Positions 49,376 to 59,214 of a stretch of DNA of 64,000 bases are shown here, in pieces. The stretch comes from Gammaproteobacteria bacterium (GTDB lineage Bacteria; Pseudomonadota; Gammaproteobacteria; Pseudomonadales; Pseudohongiellaceae): positions 1-64,000 of the forward strand of contig JABJIC010000028.1 of NCBI GenBank assembly GCA_018661465.1, written 5' to 3'. Each line of letters begins with the position of its first letter. The first letter of the stretch is position 1. A model generated the notes under the pieces. It did not search any database and was not told where the DNA came from. It saw only the letters and a list, made by a program, of their open reading frames with translations. Made by a program: the position numbers and the translations under genes.

Positions 49376-51073
49376 ATGAATCCAATTCGAATCAATGAAG
49401 AGTTCGCGGTCTCTTCACAATTAGCTGTGTCTGAGCTTCAGGGTTTAAAGGACGCTGGTGTGCAATTACTCGTCTGTAATCGTCCGGATGGTGAGTCTGC
49501 CGAACAGATTCCATTTTCAGAGATTAGCAGCGCTGCTGCAGAACTGGGTATAGAAACCGTCAATATAGCCTTCAAAGCAGGCGAGCAAACAACTGAAGAT
49601 GTCGCCGCCTTAAAAGAAATATTGGAATCCGGTAAAAAAATTCATGCCTATTGCCGGACAGGGAATCGTTCATTCTGCCTGTGGGCAGCAGTACAAGCCA
49701 GTTCCGGAGCTTCCAGAGAAGAATTGATAGAGAAGGGAAAAAGCGCAGGAATCGATGTGAGTTCCGCTATCTCTTCATACTACGATGGCAAGATAACAGA
49801 GGGAACAAAGTCAGCGAAACTATTGAGTGCGGAGAAGCCACTATTCGATATTGTGATAGTTGGTGCAGGTTCCGGTGGCATTTCTGTGGCTTCCAGCTTG
49901 CTCAAACGTAAAGCAAAGCTTCGAATAGCCCTGATTGATCCGGCAGAGAACCATCACTATCAACCAGGCTGGACCATGGTTGGTGGCGGAGTCTTCGATG
50001 TTAGCTCAACGCGAAGAAAGACCAAGGATTTAATTCCCTCCGGTGTTTCCTGGATAAAGCAGGAAGTTCTCGGATTTATTCCAGGGGAAAGTCTGGTCGA
50101 ATTGGACAATGGGCAACAGATTGCTTATCAACACTTGATAGTTTCTCCAGGATTAACTCTCGACTGGGATGCAGTCAAAGGGCTTAGAGAGACGCTAGGA
50201 AAAAATGGCGTTACTTCAAATTATCTGTATGAGCTTGCTCCATATACTTGGGAATTGGTAAAGGAATTAAAATCGGGGAAGGCTATTTTTACTCAGCCGC
50301 CTATGCCAATAAAATGTGCCGGTGCCCCACAAAAGGCGCTCTATTTGTCGGCGGATCACTGGCTTAAAAACGGTGTTCTAAAAAATATCGATATTGATTT
50401 TCATAATGCTGGCGGAGTTCTCTTTGGTGTAGCCGACTATGTGCCGGCGTTGCAATCTTATATCGATAAATATCAAGCGAACCTACGACTAAACCACAAT
50501 CTGGTTGAGATTGATGGTGAAAAGAAAATTGCCTATTTCAAATCAGCCAATGAAGAAGACTCAGAATTGGTGGCAGAAGAATTTGATATGATTCATGTCT
50601 GCCCTCCACAGAAAGCGCCAGATTTTGTCGCTAATAGTGCTCTGGCAGGCGATGGCGGATGGATGGATGTTGATCAGTTCACTCTAAGACATAAGAAATT
50701 TGAAAATATTTGGGGCCTGGGAGATGTTCTCAATACGCCGAATGCCAAGACTATGGCTGCAGTGCGACAACAGGTGCCGGTGGTTGCTCAGAATATTTAT
50801 GATGTAATGGCTGGAAGAGAAGCGGGTAAAGGCTACGATGGCTATGGCTCTTGTCCGCTCACGGTGGAGAACGGGAAAATCGTGCTGGCGGAATTTGGTT
50901 ATGGCGGTAAGTTACTACCAACTTTTCCTAGCTGGCTTCTTGAAGGAACTAAACCGACTCGTTTAGCCTGGATACTAAAAGCTGATCTATTGCCGCCAAT
51001 TTATTGGCATGCCATGTTAAAAGGAAGAGAGTGGTTGGCCGCTCCAAAAAATCTCAATGAAGTAAAAAACTGA
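49376..51073 (+). CDS. sqr: DUF442 phosphatase-like domain fused to sulfide:quinone oxidoreductase
   Basis: 565 residues. N-terminal DUF442 (about 1-135), a cysteine-phosphatase/rhodanese-like domain with the CX5R loop CRTGNRS at 93-99. Then an FAD oxidoreductase: FDIVIVGAGSGGISVASSLLKRK, HHYQPGWTMVGGG and the redox cysteine in PPMPIKCAGAPQKAL (about 308-322). The C-terminus WLLEGTKPTRLAWILKADLLPPIYW probably touches the membrane. It oxidises sulfide and passes electrons to ubiquinone. The attached domain may take the persulfide. In many bacteria the two are separate genes or the DUF442 is fused to the dioxygenase instead. Confidence 0.88.
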   Translation: MNPIRINEEFAVSSQLAVSELQGLKDAGVQLLVCNRPDGESAEQIPFSEISSAAAELGIETVNIAFKAGEQTTEDVAALKEILESGKKIHAYCRTGNRSFCLWAAVQASSGASREELIEKGKSAGIDVSSAISSYYDGKITEGTKSAKLLSAEKPLFDIVIVGAGSGGISVASSLLKRKAKLRIALIDPAENHHYQPGWTMVGGGVFDVSSTRRKTKDLIPSGVSWIKQEVLGFIPGESLVELDNGQQIAYQHLIVSPGLTLDWDAVKGLRETLGKNGVTSNYLYELAPYTWELVKELKSGKAIFTQPPMPIKCAGAPQKALYLSADHWLKNGVLKNIDIDFHNAGGVLFGVADYVPALQSYIDKYQANLRLNHNLVEIDGEKKIAYFKSANEEDSELVAEEFDMIHVCPPQKAPDFVANSALAGDGGWMDVDQFTLRHKKFENIWGLGDVLNTPNAKTMAAVRQQVPVVAQNIYDVMAGREAGKGYDGYGSCPLTVENGKIVLAEFGYGGKLLPTFPSWLLEGTKPTRLAWILKADLLPPIYWHAMLKGREWLAAPKNLNEVKN

Positions 51074-51106
51074 AAGAAAAAACTGAAAAAAAACTGAAAA
51101 AGCTAA
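51066..51106 (+). repeat. Short tandem AACTGAAA repeats after the SQR stop
   Basis: Three copies of AACTGAAA separated by A-rich stretches follow in quick succession (about 51069-51100), the first containing the stop codon of the SQR gene. They put TGA stops in more than one frame. Probably slippage-derived; no function is clear. Confidence 0.5.
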
Positions 51107-51168
51107 GAGTTAAACACTAAAAGTTCAAAAACAGATTGAGCCCCTCAAGATAAAAGCGAGAGAAGAAT

Positions 51169-52866
51169 ATTCGTAGACTAATTCCCGCCTCCGCCTGGAT
51201 AAAGGGATACAACAGAGATATTTTTTATAGCGATGGTATTGCGGCGCTTATCGTTGCAATTATGCTTGTGCCGCAATCTTTGGCTTATGCCCTGTTGGCT
51301 GGCCTACCACCGGAAGTTGGATTATACGCTAGCATCTTTCCACTGATAATGTATGCATTGCTGGGAACCAGTTCCACTTTGTCGGTGGGGCCTGTTGCTA
51401 TCACATCGCTATTAACGGCTTCGGCTCTGTCAGAGGTTGCTGCAGCCGGTTCTACGGATTATCTTGCGGCAGCAATTACACTGGCTGCTCTGTCAGGCCT
51501 CATGTTAACCCTCGGAGGAATTTTCCGATTGGGTTTCCTCTCGAATTTTCTATCTCATTCTGTTGTTTCAGCCTTTATAACCGCGTCGGCAATTCTGATA
51601 GTGCTAAGCCAGCTTCGCCATGTGTTTGGTATTGAGTCTCACGGCGAAAGTATCACCGAACTGATCGGTTCGCTGTATGCCTCATTAAGCGACTACAGCC
51701 TGGACACGCTGCTAATGGCGGTTGGCGTTATCGCATTCTTGTATATTTGCAAAGAATATCTGGCAGTCATGTTGATGAAGGCAGGATTGACCAGAAAGAC
51801 ATCGGGTCTGGCTTCAAGGGCAGCTCCGGTATTGGCCATAATTGCCTCTATAACATTGGTAGTTGTGTTTGGTCTGGATACTCGTGGTGTTGCCGTTGTC
51901 GGGGATATACCCAGCGGCTTACCTGCCTTTGGACTTCCTGTTTTTTCAATGGCATTGGTTGAGCCATTGCTGGTTCCCGCATTTATGATCTCCATTATTG
52001 GGTATGTAGAGTCGATTTCCGTAGGCAAGACCTTGGGTAATAAACGCAGAGAGAGAATCGATAGTAATCAGGAATTAATAGGCTTGGGGGCGGCAAACCT
52101 GGCATCGGCATTTTCTGGAGGTTTACCGGTAACAGGCGGCTTCTCTCGAAGCGTAGTGAATTTCGATGCAGGCGCGGTAACGCAAGCAGCAAGTATCTAT
52201 ACGGCAGTGCTGATCGGTATTTTTTCCTTACTTTTTACTCCAATGTTGTACTTTTTACCCAAAGCAACTCTGGCAGCCACGATTATCGTCGCGGTTCTGT
52301 CCTTGGTAGATTTTTCAATTATTAGAAAGACATTTCTAATATCCCGTAGCGATTGCATGGCAGTAGTAACTACTATCGTACTAACACTTTATTTGGGTGT
52401 GGGAGCGGGAGTGACTTCTGGGGTTTTGATTTCTCTTTTATTGCATGTGTACAGAACTTCCAGACCCCATATAGCTGCAGTTGGATTGGTTGAAGGAACG
52501 GAACACTTTCGAAACGTGAAACGTTATCGTGTAAAGACCTGTCCGCGAATCCTAACGCTACGTCTTGATGAGAGCCTGTTCTTTGCCAACGCCATTCGTC
52601 TTGAAGAATTGATTTTGAAGCGGCTGTATCAGCATGATGAGATTGGTCATGTGATTCTGATGTGCACGGCGATAAATGAAGTTGACTACAGCGCGATGGA
52701 AACCCTCGAGTCGATTAATCACAATCTGAACGAGCAGGGAGTCATGTTGCACCTGTCTGAAGTGAAAGGACCGGTGATGGATATTCTTCAGAAATCAGAT
52801 TTCCTTGAAGCTTTGGGTGGGCATGTTTATCTCACGCAGTATCAGGCTTATCATGACCTCTGCTAG
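51169..52866 (+). CDS. SulP-family anion transporter with unusual start
   Basis: About 566 residues. Membrane part with SulP motifs VPQSLAYALLAGLPPEVGLYASIFP, GTSSTLSVGPVAITSLL and PVTGGFSRSVVNFDAGA, plus a C-terminal STAS domain (from about 440: CPRILTLRLDESLFFANA). Imports sulfate or moves other anions such as sulfite or bicarbonate. The conserved N-terminus RRLIPASAWIKGYNRDIFYSDGIAALIVAIM is encoded from about 51172, but its first ATG is at 51262, inside TM1. Between the in-frame stop at 51151 and that ATG there is no ATG, GTG or TTG. AUU at 51169 after AGAGAAG is the best candidate, hence the coordinates. A third gene of the sulfide operon. Confidence 0.82.
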   Translation: MRRLIPASAWIKGYNRDIFYSDGIAALIVAIMLVPQSLAYALLAGLPPEVGLYASIFPLIMYALLGTSSTLSVGPVAITSLLTASALSEVAAAGSTDYLAAAITLAALSGLMLTLGGIFRLGFLSNFLSHSVVSAFITASAILIVLSQLRHVFGIESHGESITELIGSLYASLSDYSLDTLLMAVGVIAFLYICKEYLAVMLMKAGLTRKTSGLASRAAPVLAIIASITLVVVFGLDTRGVAVVGDIPSGLPAFGLPVFSMALVEPLLVPAFMISIIGYVESISVGKTLGNKRRERIDSNQELIGLGAANLASAFSGGLPVTGGFSRSVVNFDAGAVTQAASIYTAVLIGIFSLLFTPMLYFLPKATLAATIIVAVLSLVDFSIIRKTFLISRSDCMAVVTTIVLTLYLGVGAGVTSGVLISLLLHVYRTSRPHIAAVGLVEGTEHFRNVKRYRVKTCPRILTLRLDESLFFANAIRLEELILKRLYQHDEIGHVILMCTAINEVDYSAMETLESINHNLNEQGVMLHLSEVKGPVMDILQKSDFLEALGGHVYLTQYQAYHDLC

Positions 52867-52911
52867 CTATCGTGAAGCCGCCCTCGTTGAATAATGTGTA
52901 AGCTAGCTGAG

Positions 52912-53775
52912 TTAAGAGCGCCTTATCGATGGCATCAGTACCGGTGTTTTCGCTAGATATTCCTGATAGTCGGAGTCATTTCCCCAGCGTTTCAGTCCAC
53001 TTTCCTCCAGCAATTTGACACCACTCACTTTGATCAATAGAAAGACAACGAATAGCGGAGAGATCAGAGTGAGGTATTGCCATCCAACTAGAGCTGGAAA
53101 AGCCATTACGCTTATTCCAATCCAGAGAATTATTTCGCCAAAGTAATTAGGGTGACGGGACATAGACCACAAGCCAGATGTTATGAAGCGGCCTTTATTA
53201 GTGGTGTCACTTCTGAATGCCCTTTTTTGTCTGTCCGCGATCACTTCAATTGTGAAGCCGAATATCCAGAGCACTATTCCTGCATAGAAAAAGATCCCAA
53301 TTGGAGTTTGGTTTGTGGAGGTAATTGCAGCTAAGCCTGCGGCCATGGTTATAAAAACCCAAGCTCCGCCGAGGGTCCAGGTAAACATAAATCTAAAGAA
53401 GCGAGTTTTGATTTCATCAAATCGACTGTCCTTACCATCCTTTTTCACTCTTAGAAAAAGAAATGTTCCCAGCCGTGCTGCCCAGATAAGAATGAAAGCG
53501 GAAATAACAGATCCTCGTAAATCCAGATATGGGTGAGTGCTTATTGCCAGCAAGATAGCTGCAATATAGGAAAGAGAGCCCGTCAAATCGAAGTAGTGCT
53601 CGGTCTGATAGACAAATCCGGGTATGAACACTAACCAATGGAGAATGAACCCCACACAGGCACATACAAAAAACAGCGGTAGTGAACCGGTGGAAACACT
53701 GCCTTGAGAACCCGCCAGCGCAATCAGCAGGCTTATAGACAGAACTACTAATATACCAAACAGTGGTTTAATCAT
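52912..53775 (-). CDS. DUF1295 / steroid-5-alpha-reductase-fold membrane protein
   Basis: 287 residues with about seven transmembrane helices. The family motif is near the C-terminus: GRFITSGLWSMSRHPNYFGEIILWIG, where RHPNY and the following Glu bind NADPH or SAM in relatives. KSGLKRWGNDSDYQEYLAKTPVLMPSIRRS ends the chain. Members are membrane reductases or isoprenylcysteine methyltransferase-like enzymes, substrate often unknown. It lies behind the sulfide operon on the other strand, so it is not part of it. Confidence 0.85.
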   Translation of the reverse strand: MIKPLFGILVVLSISLLIALAGSQGSVSTGSLPLFFVCACVGFILHWLVFIPGFVYQTEHYFDLTGSLSYIAAILLAISTHPYLDLRGSVISAFILIWAARLGTFLFLRVKKDGKDSRFDEIKTRFFRFMFTWTLGGAWVFITMAAGLAAITSTNQTPIGIFFYAGIVLWIFGFTIEVIADRQKRAFRSDTTNKGRFITSGLWSMSRHPNYFGEIILWIGISVMAFPALVGWQYLTLISPLFVVFLLIKVSGVKLLEESGLKRWGNDSDYQEYLAKTPVLMPSIRRS

Positions 53776-53969
53776 CTGTGAGCTTCCATGTTTTAAGCGC
53801 CGTCAGTCTTGAGCAGATCTAAAGATCCGCTTTTTTAACCGCAATCCCTGCCTCTCCGCCTATGGCATAGAGCAGGCACCCTCAATCAGAAGAGAAGGGT
53901 CTCGCAGTTGATTCATAACACCATACGATGAACTCGACTAGATGGATCATTCGGTGAGAGTGCTAGGAT

Positions 53970-54839
53970 TTAATCAGTAATACCAACATTCATTTTCTGT
54001 CGGGCTGCCGGAAGCTCGGCAAAGTCACCTTCACGCTTCTCGGAGCCAGCACTTATTGCTTCGTTGATCTCCGCTGATTGCAGCATGCTGGCATTCCAGA
54101 TGCCTATATAATCCAGGGTGTCTGCAGTTGAATGATCTCGAGCATAGTTGATGATTCGTTTGCTTCCATATACCGCTAGTGGAGCTTTCGAAGCAATTTC
54201 TCGGGCGATATCCATGACTGCGCTCAGCATGGATTGATGATCGGCATAAACCTCATTTACAAAGCCCAGAGATTTGGCTTCGGCGGCGGGCATTCTTCGT
54301 CCTGTGTATGCCAGTTCCTTGACTACACCCTCCGGTAGAAGATTGGTAATTCTCGGGAATGTACCGACATCAGCGGTCATGCCAATGTTTATTTCGAATA
54401 TGGTAAGGAATCCATCTGCAGTCATATAGCGCATATCGCAGGCGGTAATCAGGTCAACTCCGCCACCTATGGAGCCACCCTGAATAGCCGCCAATACTGG
54501 CACCCGACATTCCTCCAGGCAGGTAAATGTTTGCTGCATGTAATGTATGGTGTCGTAGAGTTTTGCGCTGCGCTGTCGGTTTAGTTTTTCAAGTGTCTCG
54601 GGATTGTCATGACTCTCGATACTGCTTCCAAATACAGAGGTATCCAGGCCGGAGGTGAAATGTGGGCCGGTCGAAGACAGGACTATCACTCTTGCTGCGG
54701 AATCTTTATCTAGTTCGCGGATGATTGCCGGAAGCTCGTCCCAGAATTCTGGAATCATGCTGTTTCTTTTTTCCGGTCTGTTTAGAACGACATGGGCGAT
54801 ATTATTTTCAATGGAAACTTCAAAGCAGCTGTATTTCAA
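53970..54839 (-). CDS. Crotonase-family enzyme (enoyl-CoA hydratase/isomerase, dienoyl-CoA isomerase-like)
   Basis: 289 residues. Acyl-CoA-binding start VLNRPEKRNSMIPEFWDEL, the first oxyanion loop GPHFTSGLDTSVFG and the second AAIQGGSIGGGVDLITACDMRYM, with a catalytic acid possibility in EINIGMTADVGTFPRI. The Asp of TADVGT takes the place used by delta(3,5)-delta(2,4)-dienoyl-CoA isomerases. This would act in oxidation of unsaturated fatty acids. No signal peptide, so cytoplasmic. Not in an operon with other beta-oxidation genes. Confidence 0.87.
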   Translation of the reverse strand: MKYSCFEVSIENNIAHVVLNRPEKRNSMIPEFWDELPAIIRELDKDSAARVIVLSSTGPHFTSGLDTSVFGSSIESHDNPETLEKLNRQRSAKLYDTIHYMQQTFTCLEECRVPVLAAIQGGSIGGGVDLITACDMRYMTADGFLTIFEINIGMTADVGTFPRITNLLPEGVVKELAYTGRRMPAAEAKSLGFVNEVYADHQSMLSAVMDIAREIASKAPLAVYGSKRIINYARDHSTADTLDYIGIWNASMLQSAEINEAISAGSEKREGDFAELPAARQKMNVGITD

Positions 54840-55010
54840 AAGATAACTCCGTTTGATTTGTATTCAAAAAACACGGGGAAACGGGTTCTCTTCCCCATGC
54901 TTCGATACTGCAAACTACCAGATTATTGATCTTCTGGGCAAACCTCTGCTTGTTGGTCCTTTTTTGTGAAACTAGTTAGCTTCTTGTCACCGTCATTTGC
55001 TGCTTTTTAG

Positions 55011-56168
55011 CTATTGAGGAGGGCCTTGCCCACCAGCTTTGTTAAAAGAGCTATTTGGGGTTCCTTTAAAACAGGAGATCATCCATGGGTATTCGTTGAC
55101 TACGTAGTAACCGTAGTTTCCATTGCGCATCATGCCATTGCACTCGTCCAAGTCACCATTGCCTTGTTCATATTCATAATCGTCAACATAGGTGCCGTCA
55201 TAGTTCCCACCGGGACTGTCACTGCCACTCGGGCGCGCTCCGGTTTTCTGCATAAAACTGCTGCGTACTTCTCGAACCTGACCGTTGTCATTGATATAGC
55301 TGCCGAATATTGGGAAACCATCGGCAGCAAACCCGATGACCGGGGACTCCACGTTCCCATTCTGATCAAACAATGCCTCCGGATTGCCATGGTAATGGTA
55401 TGTGCCATCGGGCTGGGTGTGGGCATTATGTTGATCGGTTCCAAATTGGGCGAGTGGACTCATGGGATCGTATCTCCACGGCTGGCTCATATCGTTACAG
55501 CCTATTTTTCCGTCACCCACACCGAAACAACCTGCTGCTAGCAAATCTACCTTTACTCCATTAAGTAATACGGCGTTGTCTGTCTGAAGAGAGATGGCGG
55601 TGGTGGAATCGGCAAAGACTGGTTCTATGGGTATGCGAAATTCGGCAGCGACTTCGCTGACATTGGTGGCAAAGCCCGCGCTATTGTCGTTGAAATCATG
55701 GTTAGGAATGGAATTGCTGCTGATTACACACTGGTCACCTTCAACAGAAATATCGAAATCGCCGGTGAAGAGGATATTTCGTTTGATATCCAGCACTGAA
55801 GAGAAAGCATTGTCGGCATAATAGCTACAGGCGACTCGCTGATTACTAAAGATGGCATCGCTGATGTCAGTAGATTCAAGTTCAATCAAACTATCTATTT
55901 TTCCTACATACATAAGATCTGAACCGATAGAGCCGCCGATGGCATAGATATCGTCACCGCGAACGCCGAGATAGATCTCGGTATCGGCATAGTAACGGAC
56001 ATAGAACCCCTGAATTTCCTGCACTTCAGGCTGTGCGGGGCTTAACAACTCCGGATAGGTGGTCTCTGCAAAATCAAACAGGGATAGGGCATTATCCAAG
56101 GTGTCAGCGTTCAGCGTAGAGGCAGGGAGGAATAGCAATATAAATAGGATCTTGATCGTTTTCTTCAC
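55011..56168 (-). CDS. YHYH-domain secreted protein
   Basis: 385 residues from a GTG at 56168, chosen because an AGGAG lies 6 bp before it and a signal peptide follows at once (VKKTIKILFILLFLPASTLNA). The longer frame would overlap the start of the divergent propeller gene. An N-terminal repeat-like region (about 22-110) precedes the YHYH domain (about 180-380) with QPDGTYHYHGNPEALFD and IGFAADGFPIFGSYI, the metal-binding-looking signature. YHYH proteins are extracellular; their function is unknown, although polymer binding or lactonase-like chemistry has been suggested. Confidence 0.8.
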   Translation of the reverse strand: MKKTIKILFILLFLPASTLNADTLDNALSLFDFAETTYPELLSPAQPEVQEIQGFYVRYYADTEIYLGVRGDDIYAIGGSIGSDLMYVGKIDSLIELESTDISDAIFSNQRVACSYYADNAFSSVLDIKRNILFTGDFDISVEGDQCVISSNSIPNHDFNDNSAGFATNVSEVAAEFRIPIEPVFADSTTAISLQTDNAVLLNGVKVDLLAAGCFGVGDGKIGCNDMSQPWRYDPMSPLAQFGTDQHNAHTQPDGTYHYHGNPEALFDQNGNVESPVIGFAADGFPIFGSYINDNGQVREVRSSFMQKTGARPSGSDSPGGNYDGTYVDDYEYEQGNGDLDECNGMMRNGNYGYYVVNEYPWMISCFKGTPNSSFNKAGGQGPPQ

Positions 56169-56343
56169 AGGGTTCTCCTTCGGTTTCAGCATTATACGGT
56201 GGAAGAGAAATAAACAGGCGTTTGGAAAATGAAAAGGGATAAGGACATTCTCAGCAGTTAGTGCTGGAAAAATGAGCACAACTTGTGGCAAGGTTTCTCT
56301 GATACAGAGTTGAATACTTAAATTTGGCGTTATAGGAAATGCT

Positions 56344-57354
56344 ATGAAGAATCTACTCATGGGCTTAAGTCTTCTGCTCCTGGGCTCTTCCAGTTTATTA
56401 AGCTGGGCCGAGCCAGCGGCAGGTCTGAGGGGAACCTTGATCGTCTTGAATAAGGCGAGTCACGATGCCAGTTTCATCGATCTGGGCTCGGGTGAGCTCC
56501 TGGCGACTTTGCCTACTGGGCGTGGACCTCATGAGTTACTTGTAAGCGATGATGGTCGATGGGCTATCGGCACCGACTACAGCGGCGGTAATAGCCTCAC
56601 AGTTTTTGATATAGAAAATCTACAGGTGGCACGAACTATCGATCTGAGTGACTACCCTAGACCCCATGGCATTCTTTTTCTTCCTGGTCAGGAGGAAGTG
56701 ATCGTCACCTCGGAAGCTAGCCAGACTTTAGTAATAGTAAATTATCTTACCGGAGAGGTCGTTCGCACCATAGGTACGGGACAAGATGGATCGCACATGG
56801 TTGCCCTCTCAGAAAACGGTAGGGTTGCCTACACAAGCAATATGAACTCGAACAGCGTGTCGGTAGTCCATGTGGTAAATGGAGAATTGATAACAACTAT
56901 TGATGTTCCCGATAGGCCAGAGGCAATTACGACAAATAAGCTCGGCTCTGAAATCTGGGTAGGCAGCAACGATGAAGAAGTTGTTTCAGTTATCTCAGCA
57001 AAAAGCGGAAGCATTATCAGGCAATGGTCAGGCTTTGAATGGCCTTATCGAATCTTGTTAACAGATGATGAAAGTTATGCTGTCGTACCTGACATGGGAA
57101 CGGAACAATTGCGCTTCTTTAATGTTGGTAGTGGGCAGGAACTGGGCTCGATGGATTTACAGGGTTCCAGCCCTCAGGGAGTTATCTTCTACGAAGATGA
57201 TCGCACACTGCTGATTTCACTTTCCGCTGCTGACAAAGTTCTCGCCGTCGATATTGAATCCAGAACCATCCTTGGAGAATATGAGACAGGAAGCAGTCCT
57301 GACGGAATTGCCTATTCGCCATTGGTTTTATATAAAATAGTGAACTATCAATAG
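56344..57354 (+). CDS. YVTN-type beta-propeller secreted protein
   Basis: 336 residues. Signal peptide (about 1-22, LSWA/EP). Six or seven YVTN-like blades, e.g. GTLIVLNKASHDASFIDLGSGELLATLPTGRGPHELLVSDDG, VVHVVNGELITTIDVPDRPEAI and ILGEYETGSSPDGIAYS. The propeller resembles the cytochrome-cd1-like folds used for periplasmic binding. No haem or PQQ ligands are seen. It diverges from the YHYH gene with about 175 bp between. A partner role with YHYH is possible. Confidence 0.83.
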   Translation: MKNLLMGLSLLLLGSSSLLSWAEPAAGLRGTLIVLNKASHDASFIDLGSGELLATLPTGRGPHELLVSDDGRWAIGTDYSGGNSLTVFDIENLQVARTIDLSDYPRPHGILFLPGQEEVIVTSEASQTLVIVNYLTGEVVRTIGTGQDGSHMVALSENGRVAYTSNMNSNSVSVVHVVNGELITTIDVPDRPEAITTNKLGSEIWVGSNDEEVVSVISAKSGSIIRQWSGFEWPYRILLTDDESYAVVPDMGTEQLRFFNVGSGQELGSMDLQGSSPQGVIFYEDDRTLLISLSAADKVLAVDIESRTILGEYETGSSPDGIAYSPLVLYKIVNYQ

Positions 57355-57394
57355 CTTAAGATAAATCGTTATAAAGGCTATACTTATCAGCTAC

Positions 57395-58720
57395 TTAGTC
57401 TTTTACGCGAACACCCCAAACGTCATGCTCATCTGCATGAATTATTTGCACCCAAACTTGATCGCCGGGTTGAACGTCAAACTCATCGGTTAAATAGACT
57501 TTGCCATCAACTTCAGGTGCGTCCATATAAGAGCGGCCAATAGCTCCTTCACCATTAACTTCATCAATCAATATTAGGTATTCCTGACCTATTCGTGCCT
57601 CTAATTTCGCCGCGCTAATTTCAGCCTGCACGGTCATAAAGCGTTGCAAGCGATCTTCCATTACTTTATCCGAAACATGATCAGGCAAATCATTGGCGCG
57701 GGCTCCTTTTACGGGAGAGTATTTGAAGCAGCCAACACGGTCTAACTGCGCTTCTTCTAAAAAGGCTAATAACTCTTCAAATTCTTCTTCAGTTTCACCT
57801 GGGAATCCAACGATGAAAGTTGAACGTATGACTAGTTCGGGACAAATACTTCGCCACTTAGCAATTCGCTCCAACACTTTGTCAGAGCTGCCGGGACGCT
57901 TCATTAACTTAAGAATACGTTTATTGGCATGCTGAAAGGGAATATCTAAATACGGCAGGATTTTCCCTTCCGCCATTAATGGAATGATATGGTCAACGTG
58001 AGGATATGGATAAACATAATGTAAGCGAATCCAAACACCTTGTTTCGACAACTCTTCACAGAGCTGCTGCATATGTGTCTTGACGGGAATGCCATCCCAA
58101 AAATCTGTTTTATATTTTACATCGACACCATAAGCAGACGTATCCTGAGAAATTACCAATAACTCTTTGACGCCCGCATTCACCAAGCGTTTAGCTTCAG
58201 CTAAAACATCTCCTACGGGTCGTGAGTCCAAGTCGCCACGCATTGAAGGGATAATGCAAAAGGTACAGCGGTGATTACAACCTTCCGATATTTTTAAATA
58301 GGCATAATGTTTAGGAGTCAGCTTTACTCCTTGTGGTGGAACTAGATCTGTAAATGGATTATGAACCGGCTTGGCCAGATGCTTGTGGACTTGTGTTACT
58401 ACTTCTTCATAAGCATGTGGACCAGTAACTCCCAGGACATTGGGGTGAAGTTCGATAATTTCATCTTTCTTCGCGCCTAAGCATCCAGTCACTAGAACTT
58501 TGCCATTTTTAGCTAGTGCCTCGCCAATGGTGTCTAGTGACTCTTGAACAGCTGAATTTATAAAACCACAGGTATTTACGATGACCAATTCAGCATCATC
58601 ATAGGAATTTACAACGTCGTAACCTTCAGTTCGTAACTGCGTAAGTATACGTTCTGAGTCCACAAGGTTTTTTGGACAGCCCAGAGATACAAATCCAACT
58701 TTGTTCTGACTTTTGCTCAC
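57395..58720 (-). CDS. rimO: Ribosomal protein S12 methylthiotransferase RimO
   Basis: 441 residues. N-terminal MTTase domain with three cysteines ([23 protein letters not shown] and VTGCLGAKK), the radical SAM domain with [21 protein letters not shown] (CxxxCxxC), and a TRAM domain at the end ([23 protein letters not shown] ... [16 protein letters not shown]). It adds a methylthio group to Asp89 of protein S12. The SMRG and DSRP residues and C-terminus distinguish RimO from MiaB. Synonymous positions look AT-rich compared with its flanks. Confidence 0.96.
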   Translation of the reverse strand: MSKSQNKVGFVSLGCPKNLVDSERILTQLRTEGYDVVNSYDDAELVIVNTCGFINSAVQESLDTIGEALAKNGKVLVTGCLGAKKDEIIELHPNVLGVTGPHAYEEVVTQVHKHLAKPVHNPFTDLVPPQGVKLTPKHYAYLKISEGCNHRCTFCIIPSMRGDLDSRPVGDVLAEAKRLVNAGVKELLVISQDTSAYGVDVKYKTDFWDGIPVKTHMQQLCEELSKQGVWIRLHYVYPYPHVDHIIPLMAEGKILPYLDIPFQHANKRILKLMKRPGSSDKVLERIAKWRSICPELVIRSTFIVGFPGETEEEFEELLAFLEEAQLDRVGCFKYSPVKGARANDLPDHVSDKVMEDRLQRFMTVQAEISAAKLEARIGQEYLILIDEVNGEGAIGRSYMDAPEVDGKVYLTDEFDVQPGDQVWVQIIHADEHDVWGVRVKD

Positions 58721-58790
58721 TTTCAGGTCTTTCCTCGTAATGCTTTTCTCGGGTCAAGAACCTGAGCCAATTCCAATCCTGATGATTGTA

Positions 58791-59201
58791 TTACCAAGCG
58801 CCTAGTACGATGCCCATAAGCGTCAAGGCAACAATACAATATCCGGCATCAATACCCCACGCTTTTAGAGAGCGTGCCTCGAACAAATAGAGAATTCCCA
58901 GAAGAGTGGCAACCCAACCGAAACCAGCGGCGAAACCAGCGCTTGCTCCAAAGGCTAGGTCTGCCTCGGCACCAATAAACATTTCCAGGTTAATGGCGGC
59001 GATAAAGGCTAGTAATAGCGCGACACCAAATACCATGCCCATATTGCGACCGGCTAGCTGTTCGTCAGTAAATCCAAATGCTTCCATCCAGGCTTTGCCG
59101 AACAATGGTCCATACCATAGTCCGCCTACTAGAAAGCTGGAAACAGCCGCAGCTATAACCGATAACCAATTAATACTTGAGAATGCAGTTGCCATGTCCA
59201 T
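58791..59201 (-). CDS. DUF1761 membrane protein
   Basis: 136 residues from the ATG at 59201, with AAGGAG 7 bp before it; a longer frame overlaps the ligase gene and is rejected. Four hydrophobic helices, starting INWLSVIAAAVSSFLVGGLWYGPLFGKAWMEAFGFTDEQLAGRNM. The WYGPLFGKAW stretch marks DUF1761. The function of the family is unknown. It follows the acyl-CoA ligase gene by 13 bp on the same strand, so they may be co-transcribed. Confidence 0.83.
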   Translation of the reverse strand: MDMATAFSSINWLSVIAAAVSSFLVGGLWYGPLFGKAWMEAFGFTDEQLAGRNMGMVFGVALLLAFIAAINLEMFIGAEADLAFGASAGFAAGFGWVATLLGILYLFEARSLKAWGIDAGYCIVALTLMGIVLGAW

Positions 59202-59214
59202 ATCAATCTCCTTA

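Noticed and set aside
55014-55541. 175-codon plus-strand frame opposite the YHYH gene
   Set aside because: Antisense shadow; the minus-strand frame has a signal peptide and the YHYH motif.
56169-56360. Longer N-terminus of the YHYH protein
   Set aside because: It would overlap the divergent propeller gene's start and puts the signal peptide in the middle; the GTG with AGGAG is better.
57395-58720. RimO gene as horizontally acquired because of AT-rich third positions
   Set aside because: Judged by eye only; the sulfide genes are similarly AT-rich, and the protein is a universal housekeeping enzyme.
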